The notes under the pieces are model-generated. The model ran no database searches and had not been told where the DNA came from. It worked only from the letters and a program-made list of their open reading frames with translations. This document shows, piece after piece, positions 17,716 through 27,535 of a stretch of 64,000 bases of DNA. The DNA is from Rossellomorea vietnamensis (GTDB lineage: Bacteria > Bacillota > Bacilli > Bacillales > Bacillaceae_B). The stretch covers positions 3,080,501 through 3,144,500 of the forward strand of contig NZ_CP104558.1 of the NCBI RefSeq assembly GCF_025398035.1, given 5' to 3'. The position numbers were made by a program, and so were the translations under genes. Position 1 is the first letter of the stretch, and every line of letters starts with the position of its first letter.

Positions 17716-18390
17716 ATGACAAACCTAGCTGGAGAAGATTTTATAAATAGTCAATCTGGTGCGAAGATAAAAGTAAAGGACTCAAAATTATATTCATCTC
17801 AAAAAAGAATAATTGATATCATTGGAGCTTCTATAGGGTTGTTTGCACTTAGTGGGCTATTTGCACTTATTGCTCTTCTTATTAAAATTGAAGATCCGAA
17901 AGGACCAATATTCTTTACTCAAAAAAGAGTTGGCAAAAATGGTAAAGAGTTCAATATGTATAAGTTCCGGTCCATGGTGGCCGATGCAGAAGAGCGCTTG
18001 ATTGGGCTTTTGAATCAAAATGAAACGACCGGGGCCATGTTTAAAATGAAGAATGATCCCCGTGTTACAAGAATAGGAAGGTTCATTCGAAAAACAAGTA
18101 TTGATGAACTTCCTCAATTGTTTAATGTACTCAAAGGTGAAATGAGCCTAGTAGGTCCAAGACCACCATTAATTAGGGAAGTGGCTGAATATACAAACTA
18201 TGATAAGCAGCGCTTACTGGTTACACCGGGCTGCACTGGTTTATGGCAAGTGAGTGGCCGAAGTACTATTGGATTCAATGAAATGGTTGAATTGGACCTG
18301 AAGTATATAAGGAACAGAAATACATGGTTTGATATAAAGATTATCTTTAAGACAGTGTTATTATTATTTGGTTCGAAAAATGCATACTGA
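17716..18390 (+). CDS. Initiating sugar-phosphate transferase (WcaJ/EpsL type)
   Basis: The 224-residue polyprenyl-phosphate sugar-1-phosphate transferase has one N-terminal hydrophobic segment (about 36-58) and the catalytic bacterial sugar transferase core: QKRVGKNGKEFNMYKFRSM, DPRVTRIGRFIRKTSIDELP, EMSLVGPRPP and TPGCTGLWQVSGRS. It transfers the first sugar phosphate, probably glucose or galactose here, to undecaprenyl phosphate on the cytoplasmic face. This starts each repeat unit. The gene follows galU by 14 bases. Confidence 0.93.
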   Translation: MTNLAGEDFINSQSGAKIKVKDSKLYSSQKRIIDIIGASIGLFALSGLFALIALLIKIEDPKGPIFFTQKRVGKNGKEFNMYKFRSMVADAEERLIGLLNQNETTGAMFKMKNDPRVTRIGRFIRKTSIDELPQLFNVLKGEMSLVGPRPPLIREVAEYTNYDKQRLLVTPGCTGLWQVSGRSTIGFNEMVELDLKYIRNRNTWFDIKIIFKTVLLLFGSKNAY

Positions 18391-18405
18391 GTGTGGAGGT
18401 CAACA

Positions 18406-19347
18406 ATGAGAAAAGATGCTAAGATCTATGTTGCAGGGCACAGAGGATTAGTTGGTTCTGCTATTCTAAGAAAATTACAATCTGAAGGTTTTACAAATCT
18501 TCTATATAGAACGAGTAAAGAGCTGGATTTAAGAGACAAAGGTCAAGTAAGTCAATTTTTCCAAGAAGAAAAACCTGAATTCGTATTCTTAGCTGCCGCA
18601 AAAGTTGGTGGGATTGTCGCAAATAATGAATACCCTGCAGATTTCATTAGAGATAACCTTTTAATACAAACAAATGTGATCGATGCCTCTTATAGAAATA
18701 ATATTGAAAAATTATTATTCCTAGGGAGTACTTGTATCTATCCTAAGATGGCTCCTCAACCCCTAAAGGAAGATTATCTTCTTACTGGTGAATTAGAGCC
18801 TACTAATGAGCCTTATGCAATAGCTAAAATAGCAGGAATTAAAATGTGTGAATCATACAATCGTCAATATGGTACGAAATACATTTCGGCAATGCCAACA
18901 AATCTATACGGAGAAAATGATAATTTTGATTTGCAATCTTCTCACGTCCTACCAGCGTTGCTTCGTAAATTTCATGAAGCGAAAGAGACAAATGCTCCTT
19001 ATGTAGAAATGTGGGGAACAGGGACCCCTAAGCGTGAATTCTTGTATTCAGACGACTTAGCAGATGCATGTCTATTCCTGATGGAAAACTATGAAGGTAA
19101 TGAGATTGTGAACATTGGTGTTGGGGAAGACATCGCCATAAAAGAACTAGGCGAAAAAATTAAAGCTGTAGTGGGATTTGAAGGGGATATTCATTTTGAT
19201 ACCACAAAGCCAGATGGAACACCGCGTAAGTTAGTGGATGTTACCAAAATAAATTCATTAGGGTGGAAAGCATCAATAACCCTAGAAGAAGGATTGCAAA
19301 AAGCATACCAATGGTTCCTAAAAAATAAACTCAACAATACAAATTAA
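18406..19347 (+). CDS. fcl: GDP-L-fucose synthase
   Basis: The 313-residue short-chain dehydrogenase family enzyme shows the Rossmann loop [12 protein letters not shown], the [12 protein letters not shown] block, FLGSTCIYP and the catalytic YAIAKIAG. These are hallmarks of the GDP-4-keto-6-deoxymannose epimerase/reductase (Fcl/WcaG). It makes GDP-L-fucose using NADPH. TGGAGGTC precedes ATG 18406, so the frame extension to 18391 is not used. It works directly after the product of gmd, the next gene. Confidence 0.95.
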   Translation: MRKDAKIYVAGHRGLVGSAILRKLQSEGFTNLLYRTSKELDLRDKGQVSQFFQEEKPEFVFLAAAKVGGIVANNEYPADFIRDNLLIQTNVIDASYRNNIEKLLFLGSTCIYPKMAPQPLKEDYLLTGELEPTNEPYAIAKIAGIKMCESYNRQYGTKYISAMPTNLYGENDNFDLQSSHVLPALLRKFHEAKETNAPYVEMWGTGTPKREFLYSDDLADACLFLMENYEGNEIVNIGVGEDIAIKELGEKIKAVVGFEGDIHFDTTKPDGTPRKLVDVTKINSLGWKASITLEEGLQKAYQWFLKNKLNNTN

Positions 19348-19372
19348 TTGTCGATATAGATGGAGGACTAAA

Positions 19373-20452
19373 ATGAAGAAAGCATTAATCACCGGAGTAA
19401 CAGGACAAGATGGATCATATCTAGCGGAATTCTTATTAGAAAAAGGATACGAGGTTCATGGAGTAATTCGTCGAAGTTCTTCTTATAACCAAGAACGCTT
19501 AGAAGACATTATGTCTGCTGATGAAGCAGATGCTTTAGTAAATAATCAAAATTTCCACCTTCACTATGGAGATGTAACAGATGCTTTAAATACCACCCGT
19601 TTAATTAGTGAAATCCAGCCGAATGAAATTTATAACTTAGCAGCTCAATCACATGTTCGAGTTTCATTTGATATGCCTGGTTATACTCTAGATGTTGATG
19701 CAAAAGGAACTTTAAACATTTTAGAGGCGGTACGTATTCTTGGCTTAACAGAAAAAACCCGCGTCTATCAAGCATCAACTTCAGAACTATATGGAAAAGT
19801 TCAAGAGGTTCCACAAAAAGAAACAACACCATTCTACCCAAGATCCCCATATGGAGTAGCTAAAATATATGGTTTCTGGATTACAAAGAACTATCGTGAA
19901 TCCTACAACATGTTTGCTGTAAACGGTATATTATTCAACCATGAATCAGAACGTCGTGGGGAAACTTTTGTTACACGTAAAATTAGTCTTGCAGCAGCAA
20001 GGATTGCTCAAGGGAAGCAAGAGAAGTTATCACTAGGGAATCTTGATTCGTTACGTGATTGGGGTTATGCAAAAGACTACGTGGAATGTATGTGGTTAAT
20101 CCTGCAACATGATGAACCTGAAGATTTTGTAATAGCTACTGGAGAAATGCATACTGTAAGAGAGTTTGTAGAGTTATCTTTTAAACACACTGGTATTGAA
20201 ATTGAGTGGACTGGTAATGGAGTAGAGGAAAAAGGAATTAATAAGGCTACTGGTGAAGTAATCGTAGAAGTAGATCCCAAGTTTTTCCGGCCAGCAGAAG
20301 TAGATCAATTATTAGGTGATCCTACTAAAGCAAGAGCATTGTTGGGTTGGAATCCTACTAATACTTCATTTGATGAATTAGTAAAAATAATGGTTAAATC
20401 AGATATGAAAAAGGTTGAAGATGAAAATGTGATTAAAAGAATGTTTGATTAA
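19373..20452 (+). CDS. gmd: GDP-mannose 4,6-dehydratase
   Basis: The 359-residue enzyme carries [49 protein letters not shown] and the [12 protein letters not shown] active-site block, then [16 protein letters not shown], all typical of Gmd. It converts GDP-mannose to GDP-4-keto-6-deoxymannose, the substrate of Fcl encoded upstream. GDP-mannose comes from ManC at 26.1 kb. The two genes make it very likely that the polysaccharide contains L-fucose, although 6-deoxytalose or rhamnose from the same intermediate cannot be excluded. Confidence 0.95.
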   Translation: MKKALITGVTGQDGSYLAEFLLEKGYEVHGVIRRSSSYNQERLEDIMSADEADALVNNQNFHLHYGDVTDALNTTRLISEIQPNEIYNLAAQSHVRVSFDMPGYTLDVDAKGTLNILEAVRILGLTEKTRVYQASTSELYGKVQEVPQKETTPFYPRSPYGVAKIYGFWITKNYRESYNMFAVNGILFNHESERRGETFVTRKISLAAARIAQGKQEKLSLGNLDSLRDWGYAKDYVECMWLILQHDEPEDFVIATGEMHTVREFVELSFKHTGIEIEWTGNGVEEKGINKATGEVIVEVDPKFFRPAEVDQLLGDPTKARALLGWNPTNTSFDELVKIMVKSDMKKVEDENVIKRMFD

Positions 20453-20472
20453 TTTTTAAATACAAATATGTA

Positions 20473-20505
20473 TAAAAGCACATGGAAAGCTACCATGTGC
20501 TTTTA
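20473..20505 (+). terminator. Hairpin after gmd
   Basis: AAAAGCACATGG-AAAGCTA-CCATGTGCTTTT followed by ATT lies 20 bases after the gmd stop. It may reduce read-through into the flippase gene, or be overridden by the upstream RNA element. Confidence 0.75.
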
Positions 20506-20612
20506 TTAATTAAATCTCTAATTTGCGAAAAAAATAGATTATTGGGAATAAGTAGTTACAAAAATCAATTGCAATTAATAAATTTATATTTTAGATAGGG
20601 ATTGCTTAGATA

Positions 20613-21857
20613 ATGCTTAACAAAATTAAAAAAATAATTTCTAATTATGGATTACTCGAACAGTCGCTCATATCTTTATTAAATTTTATAATAATATTCG
20701 CAAACAGTAAATTTCTATCCAATGAGGAATTTGCTGATTTTATTGTAATTTTTTCTGCGATTACATTTATATTTTTGATAGTATCGAACTTCTGTGCGAA
20801 TCCGGTATTAGTATTTTTACCAACTGAATTTAATCATTCAACTATTATGTACTTAAAATACTTGTTTAAGATTAACATAATAACTTCTACGGTCTTGTCA
20901 GTACTTGTTCTTATATTAATAAAATTATTTTTTCTTTACGAGATGATATTTTATAATGTAGCAGTTGCTGTTATATTAACAATTTTATGGTCCACTTATG
21001 AACTAATTAGAAAGCAATCTTATGCAAGGAATAAATTAGGTCGCTTGTTTGTCAGCAGTAGTATTTTAGTTATGACTTATATTATAGGTAATGTTATATT
21101 TTTGAGGAAGTTGGATCTTACACTTAGTCTTGAGATATTACTTTTTAGCTATTTATTTTCTATACTATTTTATGTTTTTTTTAGTAAAAGTATTAATAAT
21201 ATAAAAATTGAAAAAATAAGGAACCGAAATATTTTAAATTTACATTGGAATTTTTCAAAGTGGACAATTATTGGTGGCGCACTATATTGGTCATCTTTAC
21301 AAGGATATTTTATTTTACTTTCAAAAGTTCTCTTAGATGTCGAGTTAGGTGCATTAAGAACAACTTTAAACTTTTTAGGACTAATGACAATATTTTTAGT
21401 GCTTTTTGAAAATACTTATACACCATTATCCTCTACGGTGTTTGCTGAGAAAACTAAAGAAGAATTTAAAACTTATATCCGTACTCTTGGGAAAAAATAT
21501 TTTTTTCCATTAATTGGATTAGTGGTAATTGTAAGCTTATTTTCTTATATAGCATTTGATCTGTTTTTTAATGATAAATATAGTAGCTATAAATACTTAA
21601 TATTAATTTTTGGAATATATCAATTGGTATTGGGTCTGAATAGACCTTTTATTGTTGCTCTAAGAAGTATGAACAAAACTAAATATTTTTTTATAGGTAA
21701 TTTTTTGTCTGCACTGTTCACTTTAACGATAGGAATGCTTATTGCAAATAGTTATAATGTATTAGGTTCTGCTCTTAGTATATTAATATCTGCAATAATA
21801 AGTACCTTTTATTTTATTCTTTCTTTTAAAAGAGTGATCAAAAATTATACAGAATGA
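20613..21857 (+). CDS. Wzx-like polysaccharide flippase
   Basis: A very hydrophobic 414-residue protein with about twelve predicted membrane spans and low sequence similarity to anything I recall. The layout fits the polysaccharide-transport (MOP/PST) family that flips undecaprenyl-linked repeat units. No catalytic motif is expected. It is strongly AT-rich. No other flippase is seen in the locus, which supports the call. Its last four bases overlap the open frame of the pyruvyl transferase. Confidence 0.7.
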   Translation: MLNKIKKIISNYGLLEQSLISLLNFIIIFANSKFLSNEEFADFIVIFSAITFIFLIVSNFCANPVLVFLPTEFNHSTIMYLKYLFKINIITSTVLSVLVLILIKLFFLYEMIFYNVAVAVILTILWSTYELIRKQSYARNKLGRLFVSSSILVMTYIIGNVIFLRKLDLTLSLEILLFSYLFSILFYVFFSKSINNIKIEKIRNRNILNLHWNFSKWTIIGGALYWSSLQGYFILLSKVLLDVELGALRTTLNFLGLMTIFLVLFENTYTPLSSTVFAEKTKEEFKTYIRTLGKKYFFPLIGLVVIVSLFSYIAFDLFFNDKYSSYKYLILIFGIYQLVLGLNRPFIVALRSMNKTKYFFIGNFLSALFTLTIGMLIANSYNVLGSALSILISAIISTFYFILSFKRVIKNYTE

Positions 21858-21871
21858 AAGTAGGAAAAAAA

Positions 21872-23080
21872 ATGAAATTTTTATTTATTAATGCATACTC
21901 GGCAAAAAATAGAGGAGATGCAGGAATTGTAGTTGCAATGATTCACCTTATAAGAGGGATATATCCAGGGGCAGAAATAAAAGTAATGTCCTCATTTTCA
22001 GAAGAGAACCAAGGCTTTTACGAAAAATATAATGTGAATTCTGTACCAACTGTATGGCAACTAGAAGAAAATCAATCTAGTATAAAACGTTATATTAATG
22101 GAGCAAAAATATTATTTAAATCACTTTCAAAGAATTCAAAACATGCTGAGATAATAAAAGAATCTGATGTAGTAATTAGCGTTGGGGGAGGGTACCTATA
22201 TTCCTCACGAAGAGGACCTTTAGGTATAGGTTTATTAAATTCTTTATTTCATATCTGGTTAGCCCAAAAGATGTCGAAGAAAACAATTGCATTTCCACAA
22301 AGTGTAGGACCTCTTAACTATAGTATTGATAAATTGATAGTGAAAAAAGTGTTAAGAAAAGTAGACACTTTCATAAGTAGAGAAAATATAACTACAAATT
22401 TATTAGAAAATTTAGGACTGAGTAATGTAATACAAATACCTGATATTGGTTTTACGTTACCAAAAAAAGAACTAGGATCGGAATTCAAACAATTTAGAGC
22501 AGACCAAATAAATGTAGGTTTAACTTTGTTAGATTGGAGGTTTGCGAAAGAGAATAGTAGTGAAAAAGATATTGACCTTTATATAAATAAAGTATCAGAA
22601 GCATGCAACCTCCTATTAAAAGAATATAAGAATTGCCATTTTTATATCTTCCCTCAAGTCACAGTTGGAGAAAATGATAGTGACTTGATAGTTTCAAAAA
22701 AATTAAATGCAAAATTAGGAGCTACTAATAGCAGTATTGTTAATTTAGACAAAATTGAGAATTTTCCTGAATTTCTGGTTGACTTATACGGTGATATGGA
22801 CATGTTCATAGGAAGTAGAATGCATTCTACAATTTTTGCATTGGCCGGAGGAACACCTACTATAGCTCTAGCTTATCAATATAAAACAATAGGAACCTTT
22901 AAAGATATGGGCCTTGAAAAATATACACTTAAGGTAGATGATTTTTCTGTAGATGATTTATACAGAAAAATGAATGATATAGTTAAGAAACAGGACTTTC
23001 CGGTTGAAAAAGTCAGCTTTAAAATTAGAGAAATAGAAACACAGTTGAAGAATGAGATTAAAAAAATTAGGGGTTGGTGA
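21872..23080 (+). CDS. Polysaccharide pyruvyl transferase family protein
   Basis: The 402-residue protein opens MKFLFINAYSAKNRGDAGIV and carries the family marks SVGGGYLYSS, AFPQSVGPL and GSRMHSTIFALAGGTPTIALAYQYKT. This is the PF04230 fold shared by CsaB and enteric WcaK. Such enzymes add a pyruvate ketal from phosphoenolpyruvate to a sugar, adding negative charge. The frame begins at ATG 21854, but only ATG 21872 has a purine-rich site (TAGGAA) before it. The acceptor sugar is unknown. Confidence 0.88.
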   Translation: MKFLFINAYSAKNRGDAGIVVAMIHLIRGIYPGAEIKVMSSFSEENQGFYEKYNVNSVPTVWQLEENQSSIKRYINGAKILFKSLSKNSKHAEIIKESDVVISVGGGYLYSSRRGPLGIGLLNSLFHIWLAQKMSKKTIAFPQSVGPLNYSIDKLIVKKVLRKVDTFISRENITTNLLENLGLSNVIQIPDIGFTLPKKELGSEFKQFRADQINVGLTLLDWRFAKENSSEKDIDLYINKVSEACNLLLKEYKNCHFYIFPQVTVGENDSDLIVSKKLNAKLGATNSSIVNLDKIENFPEFLVDLYGDMDMFIGSRMHSTIFALAGGTPTIALAYQYKTIGTFKDMGLEKYTLKVDDFSVDDLYRKMNDIVKKQDFPVEKVSFKIREIETQLKNEIKKIRGW

Positions 23081-23088
23081 GGGATAAA

Positions 23089-24249
23089 ATGAAAAAGAAA
23101 ATATTGTATATCCAGCCATATGCAAGCCATGTTGGAGGAGTAGACTCAGTATTACTTCAACTTATTGATGGGTTGAATAAAAATATTTATGAGCCTTTTG
23201 TAGTTTTACCTAATCAGAGTCCTTATGTAGAAAAGTATCAAAAATTAGGAGCTACAGTACTATTTGAACCATTAGCGGTTTTTGGTAAACCTACTAGCTG
23301 GAAATATTATATTGAAAATTTTTATATACTAATTAAATCAATTGGTCGTTTGAAAAAAATTGTAAAAAATCATAAAATTGATCTGATACATTCCCATAAA
23401 ATGGAGTTGATGGGAGGGAATATAGTGGGTAAAATCCTTAACGTTCCTACTGTACAGACTATACATGAATTACCTAGAAATCCACTCATAGCGTATAAAG
23501 CTGTAGGATATTTAAACCATCTATTTAATGACGCTGTAATAGTTCTATGTAATCGTAGCAAATCAGTGATGGAGTGGGGGCGACTTAAGTCCAATAAAGT
23601 TAGAAAAATATATAATGGTATTAGCATAAAGGACAATAACCCATTAGGATCTAATATAAGAGAAGAGTTGAACCTTTCAAAAGAAGACAAAATTGCTATA
23701 ACGGTTGCGAGACTCTCTCCAATGAAAGGAATCGAGTTTTTATTAGACGCTGCAAACGAATTGAAGAAAGAAAACCCTAATTTAAAGTTTGTGATAATTG
23801 GTGATGTGGCTTTTGAACACGAAAAAGAATATAAAGAAGTTTTAATTAATAAATCTAAAAAATTAAATTTAGAGGGTACAGTATTTTTCTTAGGTTTGAG
23901 AAGAGATGTCCCTTCCCTACTTAATCAATCAGATATTTTTATTTTACCATCCGTTTATGATATTTTTCCTACAGTAATCCTTGAAGCAATGAGTTGTAGC
24001 ATTCCTATAGTCGGTACAGACGTCGGTGGTGTACCTGAAATGGTTAGAAATAACACAGGAATTATTGTACCCGCTTCTGATAGTAGAAAATTAGCCCAAG
24101 GGGTCAAGGAAATATTGAACAATGACTATAAATTAATGGGTAAAAATGGAAGGGAATTATTGGAAAGAGAATTCACTCAAGAAAAATATGTATCTCAGAC
24201 TGTAGAAATTTATGAAGGCCTATTAAAAATAGGTGATAGTTATGAATAA
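23089..24249 (+). CDS. Glycosyltransferase family 4
   Basis: The 386-residue GT-B enzyme shows an N-terminal HVGGVDSVLLQL loop and the C-terminal donor-binding half VARLSPMKGIEFLLDA, FFLGLRRDVPSLL, DIFILPSVYDIFPTVILEAMSC and GTDVGGVPEMV. The E-x7-E-type motif fits retaining GT4 enzymes. It should add one sugar of the repeat unit on the cytoplasmic side. GGTGAGGG before ATG 23089 decides the start. Donor and linkage cannot be read from the sequence. Confidence 0.92.
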   Translation: MKKKILYIQPYASHVGGVDSVLLQLIDGLNKNIYEPFVVLPNQSPYVEKYQKLGATVLFEPLAVFGKPTSWKYYIENFYILIKSIGRLKKIVKNHKIDLIHSHKMELMGGNIVGKILNVPTVQTIHELPRNPLIAYKAVGYLNHLFNDAVIVLCNRSKSVMEWGRLKSNKVRKIYNGISIKDNNPLGSNIREELNLSKEDKIAITVARLSPMKGIEFLLDAANELKKENPNLKFVIIGDVAFEHEKEYKEVLINKSKKLNLEGTVFFLGLRRDVPSLLNQSDIFILPSVYDIFPTVILEAMSCSIPIVGTDVGGVPEMVRNNTGIIVPASDSRKLAQGVKEILNNDYKLMGKNGRELLEREFTQEKYVSQTVEIYEGLLKIGDSYE

Positions 24250-24805
24250 AATTAATTTAAATAATTATAATCAAGACTGGTACTCTCGTGGGAAAAGTAG
24301 CTTCGTTGTATTAATTTGGTGGTTTGTTCAAGGTACTTTATTTAGATTTTCTTTGCATAATATGTTTAAATGGCGAAATTTTTTATTAAGAATGTTCGGA
24401 GCTGAAATTGAAAAAGGAGTTAAGATTCGGGCAAGCGCAAAATTTACATATCCATGGAAGGTTTCTATCGGTGAATATTCTTGGGTTGGCGATAATGTCC
24501 AATTATACAGTCTTGACGAAATTAAAATAGGGAGTAACTGTGTAATTTCACAAGAGTCTTATCTTTGTACAGGTAGTCACAATATTAAAGACCCACACTT
24601 TGGTTTAATAACTAAACCTATAATAATTATGGATGGAGCTTGGATTGCTAGTGATGTGTTTGTATATCCAGGAGTAACAGTTCATGAAATGGGAGTTGTA
24701 GCAGCACGTAGCACGGTTCTAAAAAACGTACCTGCTAACCAAGTTTATGCAGGATCACCAGCAAAATATGTTAAAAATCGATTTAAGGAAGATGAACTAT
24801 TTTGA
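24242..24805 (+). CDS. Left-handed beta-helix acetyltransferase (WcaF type)
   Basis: The 187-residue protein follows colanic-acid WcaF in layout: NYNQDWYSRGKSS, a WWFVQGTLFRFS segment, then hexapeptide repeats (VSIGEYSWVGDNV, IKIGSNCVIS) and the GSHNIKDPHF loop with the likely catalytic histidine. The end VYAGSPAKYVKNR is typical. It probably transfers acetyl from acetyl-CoA to a sugar of the repeat unit. ATG 24242 has AGGTGA upstream and overlaps the previous gene by 8 bases. Confidence 0.9.
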   Translation: MNKINLNNYNQDWYSRGKSSFVVLIWWFVQGTLFRFSLHNMFKWRNFLLRMFGAEIEKGVKIRASAKFTYPWKVSIGEYSWVGDNVQLYSLDEIKIGSNCVISQESYLCTGSHNIKDPHFGLITKPIIIMDGAWIASDVFVYPGVTVHEMGVVAARSTVLKNVPANQVYAGSPAKYVKNRFKEDELF

Positions 24806-26049
24806 GGAAAAAGAAGATAGTATTTGTAATTAATTATTTTTATCCTGACTTAGCTTCTACTGGTCAGTTACTTACTGAATTATGTTTGAATTTACAAAAG
24901 GATTTTGAGATCACTGTAATAGCGGCTCAACCAGGGTATGCTGGTGAATATTCAAATACCTCAAAAATATTTGCAAAAGATAAATTAGAGAATATTCGAG
25001 TTATTCGTTTACGTTTGCCAAATGTGGATAAAACTTCTAAGGTAAGTAGAATAAAGTACATATTTACTTATTTCATATTAGCAAATGTTGCTCTTTTAAA
25101 GGAAAATAGTATCGATGCAATTTATACTATATCTCAACCACCTGTGTTGGGCGGGTTAATAGGGTCTATAGGAAAGTTTTTTAAACGCTCAAAACATATT
25201 TACAACATTCAAGATTTTAATCCAGAACAAGCTATGGCTGTAAGCTATACGAATAAACAGTTTATTTTCAATTGGGCAAAAAAGGTAGATAAGTTGAGTT
25301 GTAGTTACTCGGATTGTGTGATTGTTGTAGGGAATGATATGAAACAAACTCTTAAAGATCGCTTTGGTTCTAATAAAACTCCAAACCACGTAGTTATTAA
25401 TAACTGGACAGATGAGGATGAAATTAAACCACTCTCTAAATATGAAACTAAAATCACACACTTTCTCAAAGATAATGAATTAGAGAATAAATTTATCATC
25501 ATGTATTCTGGTAATATTGGGCTTTATTATGACCTTGAAAATATTATTAAAATATCTCAACACTTTAAGGATTATAAAGACCTTGCCTTTGTCTTTATAG
25601 GGGAAGGTGCAGTAAAGTCTGAAATGCAGTCTTACATTAGAGAGAATAATATATCAAACGTTCATTTCTTACCTTATCAACCAAAAGAATTTATCAAATA
25701 CTCTTTAAATGCTGCTGATGTTCATTTAGTAGTCAATCAAAAAGGTATCAAAGGTGTTTCAGTTCCAAGTAAAATATACGGTGTCATGGCAGCTGGTAAA
25801 CCGATTCTTGGAGTATTGGAAAAAGATAGTGAGGCTGAAATTCTTATTTCTAAAAGTAATTCTGGCCATGTGGTAGAGCCTCAAGATTATGAAGGAATAA
25901 TTGAAAAAGTTGAATACTATTACCAAATGGATAAGGCAGACCTGAAAATTTTAGGTGACAATGGTAGAGATTATCTAGATAAATACTTAAAGAGAGATAT
26001 TTCCATTAATAAATATAGAAAAACATTACATGAGGTTATAAATTCATAA
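24802..26049 (+). CDS. Glycosyltransferase family 4 (WcaI/WbuB type)
   Basis: This 415-residue GT4 enzyme has INYFYPDLASTGQLLTEL at the N-terminus, a pattern of the WcaI/WbuB subgroup (GT4 with an additional loop), and YSGNIGLYYDLENI, FIGEGAVKSEMQ and GVSVPSKIYGVMAAGKPILGV in the donor half. The subgroup often transfers L-fucose or N-acetylfucosamine, which suits the GDP-fucose genes nearby. It starts at TTG 24802, overlapping the acetyltransferase stop by 4 bases. The fucose donor is inference. Confidence 0.88.
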   Translation: MRKKKIVFVINYFYPDLASTGQLLTELCLNLQKDFEITVIAAQPGYAGEYSNTSKIFAKDKLENIRVIRLRLPNVDKTSKVSRIKYIFTYFILANVALLKENSIDAIYTISQPPVLGGLIGSIGKFFKRSKHIYNIQDFNPEQAMAVSYTNKQFIFNWAKKVDKLSCSYSDCVIVVGNDMKQTLKDRFGSNKTPNHVVINNWTDEDEIKPLSKYETKITHFLKDNELENKFIIMYSGNIGLYYDLENIIKISQHFKDYKDLAFVFIGEGAVKSEMQSYIRENNISNVHFLPYQPKEFIKYSLNAADVHLVVNQKGIKGVSVPSKIYGVMAAGKPILGVLEKDSEAEILISKSNSGHVVEPQDYEGIIEKVEYYYQMDKADLKILGDNGRDYLDKYLKRDISINKYRKTLHEVINS

Positions 26050-26062
26050 TAAATACTTAATG

Positions 26063-26096
26063 AAAAACAGATCCACTTTTATGATCTGTTTTTTTG
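26063..26096 (+). terminator. Terminator before manC
   Basis: AAAAACAGATC-CACTTTTAT-GATCTGTTTTTTT is a strong hairpin with T tract, 19 bases upstream of the manC ribosome site. Unless antiterminated, it would cut off manC, pgcA and galE. Confidence 0.85.
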
Positions 26097-26114
26097 TGTG
26101 AAGGGAGAAACACA

Positions 26115-27503
26115 ATGAGGTTAGTATTATTATCAGGAGGATCAGGTAAGCGATTATGGCCACTTTCTAATGATACACGATCAAAACAATTTTTAAAGGT
26201 GTTAGAGGGTAAAGAAGCAAAAAGTCAATCAATGGTTCAAAGAGTATGGGGCCAACTTGAAACGGTGGGGTTAAGTGATTCTGCTGTAATCGCCACTTCA
26301 AAAATGCAGCGAGATATGATCCATAGTCAATTGGGAACAAATGTACCTTTAATTATTGAGCCTGAACGCCGTGATACATTTCCTGCAATTGCACTTGCAG
26401 CATCTTATCTATACTCAGCTGAAAACACTTCAATTGATGAAGTAATTTCAGTACTTCCAGTCGATCCATATGTAGAAGATAAGTTTTTTGATAAAGTAAG
26501 AGAGTTAGAATCAGTTCTAAAAGAAACTGATGCTGATCTCGTTCTAATGGGCGTAACTCCAACTTACCCATCCTCAAAGTACGGTTATATTGTCCCTCAC
26601 GAAAAAAGTAATAAAAAGCACTTTAAGGTAGGTAGATTTACAGAAAAGCCTAGTGAAGAGAAAGCACAATCGTTAATTGAACTTGATGCACTTTGGAACT
26701 GCGGTGTATTTGCGTTCAGGTTAGGTTATATTTTAGATGTCTTGAGAGAAAAAGGTCTTCCAATATACTATGAAGAACTTATTCAAGAATACAATCAACT
26801 TCCTAAAATTAGCTTTGATTATGAAGTAGTGGAAAATGCGAAGCATATTGTTGCACTACCATATGAGGGATATTGGAAAGACCTTGGTACCTGGAATACA
26901 TTGACCGAAGAAATGGATACTAATCAAATTGGTAAAGGAATACTTTCAGAAGATAATGTAAACACACACTTAGTAAACGAACTGGATATTCCTGTAACAG
27001 TTATAGGGGCTAAGGATCTTGTAGTAGCTGCCAGTCCTGATGGGATTCTTGTAGCGGACAAGGCATCTAGCCCTAGAATAAAGGAATACATCGGTGGAAT
27101 CACTCAGCCCCCAATGTACGAAGAGCGTATTTGGGGTTGGTCACGAGTGTTAGATTACGCTAAATATAAGGATGGGCCAGAAATGGTTACGAAGCGCATT
27201 TGCATTCATGCCGGTAAAAACTCTAGCTATCATTGTCATAATTTAAGAGATGAAGTGTGGACCATTGTTAAAGGTGAAGGTGAGCTAGCTCTAGACGATC
27301 ACTTGACACGAGTAAAAGCGGGGGATACTATTCACTTACCTGCGGGAAAAAGACATGGAATAAAGGCAATTACAGATTTGGAATTCATTGAAGTACAATC
27401 AGGAGTAACGATTACAGAAGAAGACTTTACCCGTTTGTATTTTACTTGGGAAGAGGTACTAGAAAACTTCCAAGCTTCTAAATCGAAAATGATTTCTTAT
27501 TAA
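26115..27503 (+). CDS. manC: Mannose-1-phosphate guanylyltransferase with cupin domain
   Basis: The 462-residue protein has a nucleotidyltransferase N-terminal domain (MRLVLLSGGSGKRLWPLS, then EPERRDTFPAIALA, VLPVDPYVED and FTEKPS). A C-terminal cupin domain (about residue 340 onward) carries YHCHNLRDEVWTIVKGEGEL. It makes GDP-mannose from GTP and mannose-1-phosphate. The cupin half resembles type II phosphomannose isomerases, so the protein may also interconvert fructose-6-P and mannose-6-P. AAGGGAGAA before ATG 26115 fixes the start. It supplies GDP-mannose to Gmd. Confidence 0.92.
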   Translation: MRLVLLSGGSGKRLWPLSNDTRSKQFLKVLEGKEAKSQSMVQRVWGQLETVGLSDSAVIATSKMQRDMIHSQLGTNVPLIIEPERRDTFPAIALAASYLYSAENTSIDEVISVLPVDPYVEDKFFDKVRELESVLKETDADLVLMGVTPTYPSSKYGYIVPHEKSNKKHFKVGRFTEKPSEEKAQSLIELDALWNCGVFAFRLGYILDVLREKGLPIYYEELIQEYNQLPKISFDYEVVENAKHIVALPYEGYWKDLGTWNTLTEEMDTNQIGKGILSEDNVNTHLVNELDIPVTVIGAKDLVVAASPDGILVADKASSPRIKEYIGGITQPPMYEERIWGWSRVLDYAKYKDGPEMVTKRICIHAGKNSSYHCHNLRDEVWTIVKGEGELALDDHLTRVKAGDTIHLPAGKRHGIKAITDLEFIEVQSGVTITEEDFTRLYFTWEEVLENFQASKSKMISY

Positions 27504-27535
27504 GAAAAATACTAAGTTAAGAATGGGGTGAGAAT

